Source: Qipengyuania vesicularis (GTDB lineage: Bacteria; Pseudomonadota; Alphaproteobacteria; Sphingomonadales; Sphingomonadaceae). From it: a DNA stretch of 64,000 bases. The notes under the pieces are model-generated. The model was not told where the DNA came from. It searched no databases and worked only from the letters and a program-made list of their open reading frames with translations. This document shows positions 58,259-64,000 of the stretch, piece by piece (position 1 is the first letter of the stretch; each line of letters starts with the position of its first letter). A program made the translations under genes and the position numbers. The stretch lies in NCBI RefSeq assembly GCF_019711415.1, contig NZ_JAIGNJ010000001.1, positions 613,001 through 677,000 on the forward strand, read 5' to 3'.

Positions 58259-59509
58259 ATGAGCATTCCGCGTACGGCCGCAAGCTATGCGGCCTATGTC
58301 GCCACGCCCGTGCTGATGGTGAATTGGCTGGCCTCGCGATCCTATACCAAGGCGCTTGCCCTCGTCGTGTTCTTTGCAATCGCTGCCGGTCTCAACTGGG
58401 GACTTGGGCTGTTGATTTCGCCGACTGCATGGGTGCTCGAACTGGCACTGGTACTACCATTCCTTGCTGCAGCACTGGGTTTCGTCCCGGCGAGCTATTT
58501 CAATGGCCGGATGCTGATCCGCACACTGAACGTCGTGTTGTTCGCAACCAGCCTGATCAGCCTGACCGAAGAAGGCTTTCCCTTCCTCCTGCCCTACATC
58601 CACTTCCTGCCCGATCTTTATAACGGCGGCTTCGGCGACGGGGGCGCAAAGATCGTTACGGTCGTCGGTTTCTTCGGCCTGGCAGAAGCACTTTCGCGGG
58701 AAGGGCGGCCGACGCTGTGGAACCGGGCGATCGTCACCATTGCCGGGCTGAACTTCCTGATGCCCAACTTCATCCTCGGCATCGCGGCCGGGGCCTTCGC
58801 GCTGGCGATTTTTGCACGCCGCAACCGGGCTTTGATCTTTGCCGCAGCTGCGGCGGCGATGGTGGTCGTGCCCTATCTCCAGTATCGCGCGGAAACCATC
58901 GATAACGCCTTCACCGAGTATTACGGGGCCCACCCCAAGCTCTATGCCGTGGGGCTGGTCGGGCAGGTCTATTACAACGAACCCCATGCCATCTTGGTCG
59001 GAACGGGTATCGGGCAGTTTTCCAGCCAGCCCGCGCTCTGGGCCAGCCCGATCAACAACTGGGTGAATACGCACAAGCCGCCGTTGCTACCAGGCCTGTT
59101 CTCGTCGGAGGCGCATAGCGAGTATCTCGCGCCGCTGCTCTTGCGCTTTCGCGACCGTCGTTTTGCGATCGAGTCCTCAGCCAACAAGCCCTACAGCGGC
59201 GTTACGCAGCTCCTGATAGAGATGGGCCTGCCGCTGACCGTGCTGATCCTCTATTCGGCCTATGTCCTGTTCTGGCGGCGCGGCGGGGGCGATCTCGGGC
59301 GCTCTGTGTTCCTTTTCCTGATCGCCATCAACATGCTCGATCCGCAGGTCGATTCACCATGGTTCGGGGTGATGCTCTTCGCAACGCTGGAGGCCATCCG
59401 GCGCGATGCCAGAATCAGACTGACACGGCGGCGCGAAGCGGATGACGACGGCGGCGCCTTCCTGCCACGTCCGCCCGATCCACATGCTCGCCCGATCCCT
59501 GCCGAATAG
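58259..59509 (+). CDS. Second polymerase/ligase-like membrane protein
   Basis: 416 residues from ATG 58259 (a TTG at 58223 is also open). About ten helices, with a periplasmic loop containing VGTGIGQFSSQPALWASPINNWVNTH and SGVTQLLIEMGLPLTVLILYSAYVLFW, the G.GQF and L.E.G arrangement of Wzy/O-antigen ligase proteins. A second such gene in the locus (the other is at 52689) means one may polymerise and one ligate, or act on different chains. Confidence 0.8.
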   Translation: MSIPRTAASYAAYVATPVLMVNWLASRSYTKALALVVFFAIAAGLNWGLGLLISPTAWVLELALVLPFLAAALGFVPASYFNGRMLIRTLNVVLFATSLISLTEEGFPFLLPYIHFLPDLYNGGFGDGGAKIVTVVGFFGLAEALSREGRPTLWNRAIVTIAGLNFLMPNFILGIAAGAFALAIFARRNRALIFAAAAAAMVVVPYLQYRAETIDNAFTEYYGAHPKLYAVGLVGQVYYNEPHAILVGTGIGQFSSQPALWASPINNWVNTHKPPLLPGLFSSEAHSEYLAPLLLRFRDRRFAIESSANKPYSGVTQLLIEMGLPLTVLILYSAYVLFWRRGGGDLGRSVFLFLIAINMLDPQVDSPWFGVMLFATLEAIRRDARIRLTRRREADDDGGAFLPRPPDPHARPIPAE

Positions 59510-59522
59510 ATCCAGCCCGATC

Positions 59523-60443
59523 GTGACCAACTCGCGCTATCCGGACTTCTTCATCGTCGGTGCCGCCAAGGCCGGCACGACCTCGCTCGTCGAGATGCTC
59601 CGGGGCCATCCCCAGGTGTTCTTCCCGCATGAGAAAGAACCGCACCATTTCTTCCTGCGTGAGGATGACCGGGAATGGACCATCCGCGACGGGAAGCGCG
59701 AACTCAGGCTGCAGGACAGCCTGCCCTACGGCGAAGAGCGCCGCTATCTGTCACTGTTCGACACGGCACCTGCAGATGCTCTCGCCGGCGACGCCAGCAC
59801 ACAGTATCTGGTGAACGAGACGGTACCGAGCGCGATTCATGCGCTGCGGCCCGATGCGAAGATCATCGTAGCACTCCGCAATCCCTCGGAGAGAGCCTAT
59901 TCGGCCTATCTGCATGCCCGTGCTCGTGGAGAGGAGCCATGCGAGAGTTTTTCGCAAGCGCTCGACGAATGCGAGGCAGGCAAGCGCAGGCTGTCCTTTG
60001 CAACGAATTACCTCGAGGAAGGCCTCTACGGCCGCCATCTCGAGCATTGGAAGGCGCATTTCGCCGAGCGCCTGCACGTGGTCCTTTTCGAGGAACTGGT
60101 GGACCAACCCCAAGGCACTTTCGATCTGATCGCCGATTTCCTCGCCATCGATAAAAGGCCGCTTCCCCGCGAAGAGGCATCGCACAAGAATGCCAGCATC
60201 GAACTGACAAATCCGCTCGCACGCGCCTTCCGGCTAGGTGCGAAGCGATTGCGGCGTTGGGCACCGGCGGTATTCGAGAACGGCCTCATCAGGCGTCCGT
60301 ATGAGTGGTTGCTCGGCAAGTTGGGGAACAAGCCTGCCAGCCTTTCCGAAGCTGACCGGGCGCGGCTCGACGCCTATTACGCGCCGCATATCGCGGCCAT
60401 CGAGTCCGTGACAGGTCGCAATCTTCCGGCGTGGCGACCATGA
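59523..60443 (+). CDS. PAPS-dependent sulfotransferase
   Basis: 306 residues from GTG 59523; earlier ATGs at 59442 and 59484 are in frame, but the family begins at RYPDFFIVGAAKAGTTSLVEMLRGHP. That segment is the 5'-phosphosulfate loop; KIIVALRNPSERAYSAYLHARARGEE is the 3'-phosphate motif. It would sulfate the polysaccharide or another envelope acceptor. Overlaps the flippase start. Sulfation would make the polymer anionic, common in marine bacteria (inference). Confidence 0.88.
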   Translation: MTNSRYPDFFIVGAAKAGTTSLVEMLRGHPQVFFPHEKEPHHFFLREDDREWTIRDGKRELRLQDSLPYGEERRYLSLFDTAPADALAGDASTQYLVNETVPSAIHALRPDAKIIVALRNPSERAYSAYLHARARGEEPCESFSQALDECEAGKRRLSFATNYLEEGLYGRHLEHWKAHFAERLHVVLFEELVDQPQGTFDLIADFLAIDKRPLPREEASHKNASIELTNPLARAFRLGAKRLRRWAPAVFENGLIRRPYEWLLGKLGNKPASLSEADRARLDAYYAPHIAAIESVTGRNLPAWRP

Positions 60444-61816
60444 ACGAGCGGCAGAAGGACAGGCGCCAGGTACTTAGCGCCATCACGGCCGTGGCAGCGA
60501 GCAGGGCGCTCGGCTTCCCGCTGGCACTGGCCGTAAACATCTGGCTGGCGCGCACGCTGGAACGCGAAGACTTTGCCTTCTTCGGCGTGCTGACGACATT
60601 CTCATTGCTGTTCGCCCTGTTTGCGCAGGCCGGTTTCCAGACCGGGGTTGTCCGGATGCTGGGCGAAGCGGAGGCCGGCGTGGAGAGGTTCGGCAAGGCA
60701 GCGATATTCTACAGCTCCCTGCTCGTCACCTTGGCGGTGGGGGGATTGCTGGCTTGCGGGTTCTTTTTCGTCGGCCCTGTAATCCTGCCGGACATCTCCT
60801 CCGCCACTCCCTGGCTGTTTTTTCTCGCCGCCGTCCTCCTTGTCGCCAGGTCGACGAATACCGTGACCGCCCAGGCCCTGCGCGGGGTCGGCAAGGTGGG
60901 TGCCTCAGCCAATCTGAGCGGGCAGGGCGACCAAGGCGGATTGATCCGTTGCATCCTGATGATCGCAGGGATCTTCTTCGTCTCGAGTTACGGCGCTCTC
61001 GACCTTGAGGCAGCGCTTGTCGTTTCCATCGTCGCATCGCTCTTGTGCACGATCTGGGCATCGATCCTGGTCCTCAGGCATACCGGCTTGTCGAGTTCGA
61101 TGAGCGGGATAGGGCGGACTGTCCGGGACGGTCGGCACGACAATTTCAACATGCTGATCAGCGAAGCGCTGCTGTACTGGTCGTGGTCGACGGCCGCGGT
61201 CGTGATCGGCGGTGTCCTGATCGATGCCTCGGCCATGGCCGGCGTGGTGGCTGCATTCCAGGTAAGCTACATTCTGACCAGCCCGATCACGATGATTGCC
61301 GGATCGGTCCCGCGGATACTCATCCGCCTGCAGAAGGCAGGGGAGCAGGAAGAACTGGAGGCTGTCCTGAGAGGCACGGCGTCTGCCGCATTCCTGTTCT
61401 GCCTTGTCGCATGCGCTTTCCTGCTCGCCATCGGTCCGGCAGGCTTCCAGGCGGTATTCGGCCCGAGCTATTCGGATGCCTACTATCACATTGCGATCCT
61501 GAGCGTGGGGATTCTTTTCTTCGTTTATTGCGGGCTGTCAGGGCAGGCCCTGCTTCTGATGGGCGACACCCGGGTGCACCGTCAGGTCATGCTGCGCACG
61601 GTTCTGGTGACCACACCTGCCTACGTGCTCCTGGCGCTCTATTTCGGGCCCTATGGCCTCTCGATCGGACTGGCGTTGTCGATGATCCTGCAGAAGATCC
61701 TTCTGATCCGTGCTGTGAAGCAGGACCTCGGACTGAATACGCAGGCCTATCTCGATCCGCGCGAATATCTGAAGCTCTTCCGGTTCATGAAGCGCCTGAT
61801 CGCGCAGCGGGGCTAA
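60440..61816 (+). CDS. Polysaccharide flippase (Wzx-like)
   Basis: 458 residues from ATG 60440, which overlaps the sulfotransferase stop (ATGA). About 12-14 helices in the MATE-like pattern, beginning AVAASRALGFPLALAVNIWLARTLEREDFAFFGVLTTFSLLFALFAQAGFQTGVVRMLGE. Moves lipid-linked repeat units across the inner membrane. Last gene of the locus; a bidirectional hairpin follows. Confidence 0.9.
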   Translation: MNERQKDRRQVLSAITAVAASRALGFPLALAVNIWLARTLEREDFAFFGVLTTFSLLFALFAQAGFQTGVVRMLGEAEAGVERFGKAAIFYSSLLVTLAVGGLLACGFFFVGPVILPDISSATPWLFFLAAVLLVARSTNTVTAQALRGVGKVGASANLSGQGDQGGLIRCILMIAGIFFVSSYGALDLEAALVVSIVASLLCTIWASILVLRHTGLSSSMSGIGRTVRDGRHDNFNMLISEALLYWSWSTAAVVIGGVLIDASAMAGVVAAFQVSYILTSPITMIAGSVPRILIRLQKAGEQEELEAVLRGTASAAFLFCLVACAFLLAIGPAGFQAVFGPSYSDAYYHIAILSVGILFFVYCGLSGQALLLMGDTRVHRQVMLRTVLVTTPAYVLLALYFGPYGLSIGLALSMILQKILLIRAVKQDLGLNTQAYLDPREYLKLFRFMKRLIAQRG

Positions 61817-61837
61817 GCCGTTCTCGAAAAAGAAAAA

Positions 61838-61855
61838 CCCGCCACTAGGGGCGGG
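61838..61855. terminator. Bidirectional terminator between flippase and tRNA genes
   Basis: CCCGCC / GGCGGG stem (61838-61843 and 61850-61855). On the minus strand it is followed by TTTTTCTTTTTC, so it ends the tRNA transcript; on the plus strand by TCTTC, so it can also stop the flippase transcript. Confidence 0.8.
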
Positions 61856-61867
61856 TCTTCGGTTCGA

Positions 61868-61942
61868 TGGTGGGCGTACCAAGGTTCGAACTTGGGACCC
61901 CTACGATGTCAACATAGTGCTCTACCACTGAGCTATACGCCC
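61868..61942 (-). tRNA. tRNA-Val (anticodon GAC)
   Basis: On the minus strand the 75-base sequence starts GGGCGTATAGCTCAGTGG and ends with an encoded CCA. Acceptor stem GGGCGTA / TACGCCC pairs perfectly. The anticodon stem-loop reads CTATGTTGACATCGTAG with GAC, which decodes valine GUC/GUU. T arm GGTTCGAACC-like (AAGTTCGAACCTT) is present. Confidence 0.97.
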
Positions 61943-62030
61943 ACGCTATCGAACGGGCCGCTTGTGCGGCAGGCGCGCCATGTAGCGAGGCGAATCGCGG
62001 CGCGCAAGGGGGCAATCGCTGCCAATCGAA

Positions 62031-62420
62031 TTAAAGCTGCGCGCTGATCTTTTCTTCGAGGGCGCGCTGCACCTCGAGCACGAGATCGCGCAGGTGGAAC
62101 GGCTTCGAAAGTACCTTGGCCTGCGGCTGTTCGCGGCTGGCCTTGAGGGTCACGGCGGCAAAGCCCGTGATGAACATGACCTTCGTGCCGGGGCTGATCT
62201 CGTTGCAGCGTTGTGCAAGCTCGATCCCGTCCATTTCGGGCATGACGATGTCCGAAAGGAGGAGGTCGTAATCAGCGCTTTCGAGAAGCGGGACAGCCTC
62301 GGTCCCGCGATCGACCGCGTCCACTGCATAACCCGCCTGCTGGAGCGCCCGTACGAGGTAGGTGCGCATCGCTTCATCGTCTTCGGCGAGCAGGATTCGT
62401 TTCTGGGACAAGTCGGTCAT
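62031..62420 (-). CDS. cpdR: Single-domain response regulator CpdR
   Basis: 129 residues, a receiver with no output domain. RILLAEDDEAMRTYLVRALQQAG holds the acidic pocket; the phospho-acceptor is Asp 57 in LLLSDIVMPEMDG; the switch Thr is in MFITGFAA, and Lys in LSKPFHLRDL. In Alphaproteobacteria CpdR, when unphosphorylated, is the ClpXP adaptor for cell-cycle proteolysis. Its phosphate comes from CckA (33466) via ChpT. The neighbouring N-formylglutamate amidohydrolase gene is the usual cpdR partner in this class. Confidence 0.92.
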   Translation of the reverse strand: MTDLSQKRILLAEDDEAMRTYLVRALQQAGYAVDAVDRGTEAVPLLESADYDLLLSDIVMPEMDGIELAQRCNEISPGTKVMFITGFAAVTLKASREQPQAKVLSKPFHLRDLVLEVQRALEEKISAQL

Positions 62421-62586
62421 GCCTTCCTCTATAAGCGAAATCGCTTAAGAATTCTTCCGTTCCATCTCGCGATGTCTCTTATTGATACGACGGGCCTTTG
62501 ACTTGTCGATAGCAAACCGACAGAATCGGGCGATGTCGCTTGCCGATTCCTCTAGAAAACGCGCCGATTCGGTTTAGTTTCGAAGC

Positions 62587-63468
62587 ATGGTTAATCCTTC
62601 CTTCGAGTTGCTGCTGGATGCCGACCCGCAACTGCCGGTGCTTATTGCCGCGCCACATGGCGGGCGGGAGTATTCGGAGGATGTGCTCGGCTCGCTTCGC
62701 GATCGCGACGCGACCATGCGGCTTGAAGACCGGCACGTCGACACGCTGGCCCGCGAGGTTGCGAGGCTGAGCGACAGTGCCCTGCTGGTGGCCAATGCGC
62801 CGCGGGCGGTTGTCGATCTCAACCGAGCGCCCGATGACGTGGACTGGAGCATGGTGACGGGCAAAAAGCCCCGCAAGCAACGTCACTCGCTCGCCAACCG
62901 GCGCGCGAGAAGCGGCCTCGGACTGGTGCCGCGCCGCCTGCCCGGTTCCGGTGAATTGTGGAAGGCACCTATCTCGCGCGGCGAACTCGATCGCCGGCTC
63001 GAAACCGTTCACCGGCCGTACCACCAGGCGCTTGGCTCCACACTCGAGACGCTACGCGACCATTGGGGGGCGGCGCTATTGATCGACCTCCATTCCATGC
63101 CCCCTCTCCGCAGGCGTTTCCCGGGTGAAAGCGCGCCCGAGTACGTCATCGGTGACCGTTTCGGCGCGAGCTGCGATGCCGGGATCGTGGCCACAACGCT
63201 CCGGCATTTCGGCGAAGCCGCCAGGCCGGTATCGCATAATCGCCCCTATTCGGGGGGATATGTACTCGACCGGCATGGCGCTCCGCGGCGAGGCATCCAT
63301 GCGATCCAGATCGAGGTCTGCCGCTCAAGTTATCTCGACAGCCGGCTCGAACTTCCCTGCGCCCGCTTGCCCGCAGTGGCGCGGCTTCTGGCTGAGCTTG
63401 TACGCAAGCTTTCCGCGCAGGTGGCAGAGCTTGGCCAGGGCGGGCAATTACCCCAGGCTGCCGAATAA
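62587..63468 (+). CDS. N-formylglutamate amidohydrolase-family protein
   Basis: 293 residues. Zinc-binding motifs HGGREYS near the start and IDLHSMPPL in the middle, with the tail HNRPYSGGYVLDRHGAPRRGIHAIQIEVCRSSYLD, match the HutG-like family. The enzyme hydrolyses N-formyl-L-glutamate at the end of histidine breakdown. No other hut gene is adjacent, so the substrate may differ. Divergent from cpdR. Confidence 0.9.
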   Translation: MVNPSFELLLDADPQLPVLIAAPHGGREYSEDVLGSLRDRDATMRLEDRHVDTLAREVARLSDSALLVANAPRAVVDLNRAPDDVDWSMVTGKKPRKQRHSLANRRARSGLGLVPRRLPGSGELWKAPISRGELDRRLETVHRPYHQALGSTLETLRDHWGAALLIDLHSMPPLRRRFPGESAPEYVIGDRFGASCDAGIVATTLRHFGEAARPVSHNRPYSGGYVLDRHGAPRRGIHAIQIEVCRSSYLDSRLELPCARLPAVARLLAELVRKLSAQVAELGQGGQLPQAAE

Positions 63469-63472
63469 AAAA

Positions 63473-63500
63473 CCACCTCGTGCAGGATCGCACGAGGTGG
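63473..63500 (-). terminator. Strong hairpin terminator downstream of the SapC-like gene
   Basis: Perfect 11-bp stem CCACCTCGTGC / GCACGAGGTGG with a six-base loop. On the minus strand it is followed by TTTTTT, so it ends the transcript coming from 63694. It also stands directly after the plus-strand gene's stop. Confidence 0.85.
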
Positions 63501-63693
63501 CCAAGGTTCAGGGAGGAGATGCACTTTCGTGCATCTGGTCGACGAGCCATGAGGGGAGCGTCGCCGACCCCTCATAAATGGGCATCTGCTGTGCGTCTTT
63601 CAAGCATACAAAAAGTGGCGGAACCCGCCGTACTGGCGCGATTCCACCACGATTTGTCTCACGTCGATCCGCCTCGGGGGCGGAACGCAGGGA

Positions 63694-64000
63694 TTAGGCA
63701 GCCGGCGTCGGCTTCGGCGCGGTACCCTGCTGGACCTGGCGCGCGAAAACGTTGCGCATGAGGTCGAGCGAATAGGTGTGGGCGTGGATCAGCATGAGGA
63801 GGCCGTTCTTGTTCCATGCTTCGAGCTTGGCACCATCGACTTCACGCAGCTTGTCCTGGTTGATCATCTGGAACCCGCGATAGACGAAGGGCTTGTCCTC
63901 GCCGTCGCGCTGGATGGCGACTTCGCCGTCCATGAGCAGGTCGGCATCCTTGAGTTCCTTGATGAAAGCCTGAGTGCGCTGGGCAGCCTGTTCGAAATGT
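63694..64000 (-). CDS. SapC-family protein (5' end outside window)
   Basis: 102 C-terminal residues. KPFVYRGFQMINQDKLREVDGAKLEAWNKNGLLMLIHAHTYSLDLMRNVFARQ matches the conserved end of SapC (PF07277) proteins. Named after a Campylobacter surface-layer secretion gene, but the function in Alphaproteobacteria is not settled. The frame continues to the window edge. The 194-base 3' region ends in the strong hairpin at 63473. Confidence 0.88.
   Translation of the reverse strand, partial: HFEQAAQRTQAFIKELKDADLLMDGEVAIQRDGEDKPFVYRGFQMINQDKLREVDGAKLEAWNKNGLLMLIHAHTYSLDLMRNVFARQVQQGTAPKPTPAA

Overview
The window reads as a chromosomal segment of a high-GC alphaproteobacterium of the order Sphingomonadales, most likely Erythrobacteraceae (inference). 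The reasons are: the CckA and CpdR phosphorelay proteins together with a perfect CtrA-type box (TTAA-N7-TTAACCAT); two alphaproteobacterial LexA boxes (GAAC-N7-GAAC before uvrA, GTTC-N7-GTTC before recA); the recA-alaS order; a SapC-family gene; and interspersed palindromic and GTTCCATCC-type repeats of the kind I associate with this group.

Layout. 1-1860: 5' part of an RTX-type secreted protein with a propeller-like N-terminus (minus strand). 2115-5056: SOS-controlled uvrA. 5082-9136: accessory region with a divergent zincin-peptidase/RHH-protein pair whose intergenic region carries two identical GTCCT-N5-AGGAC operators, a small membrane protein, a truncated duplicate and a full copy of a terminase-small-subunit-like gene, and tandem and palindromic repeats. 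9181-12080: small exported protein, rlpA, a roughly 850 bp gap that may encode a structured RNA, and argG. 12237-16012: second variable region, in which the 3' end of an acyltransferase gene occurs three times with small genes between the copies. 16009-27207: cfa, DUF1801, an SDR/cytochrome b561/molybdopterin oxidoreductase operon, a glycine-zipper protein, MOSC, a methyltransferase, rlmN, an outer-membrane barrel, greB and a soluble lytic transglycosylase. 27303-35943: dapA, two tandem S9 peptidases, smpB, DUF2062 and cckA. 35987-50521: paired DUF4139 proteins, recA, GST, an amidohydrolase lipoprotein, alaS, a CPA2 antiporter, a GNAT-nitrilase fusion and icd. 50617-61816: exopolysaccharide locus (priming transferase, exported miniprotein, polymerase, Wza, Wzc/BY-kinase, second polymerase, sulfotransferase, flippase) headed by the CtrA box. 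61868-64000: tRNA-Val(GAC), cpdR, N-formylglutamate amidohydrolase and the C-terminal part of a SapC-family gene.

How the parts connect. CckA is the kinase that, through ChpT, controls CtrA and CpdR. CckA, CpdR and a CtrA-type site in front of the polysaccharide locus all lie in this window, so capsule or holdfast-like polysaccharide output may be tied to the cell cycle (inference). uvrA and recA form an SOS pair. The two accessory regions carry repeats, duplications and lower-GC genes, which suggests insertion hot spots. The best candidates for something undescribed are the zincin/RHH divergent module with its double operator, the candidate structured RNA beside inverted DnaA boxes between rlpA and argG, and the acyltransferase 3'-end duplication series.
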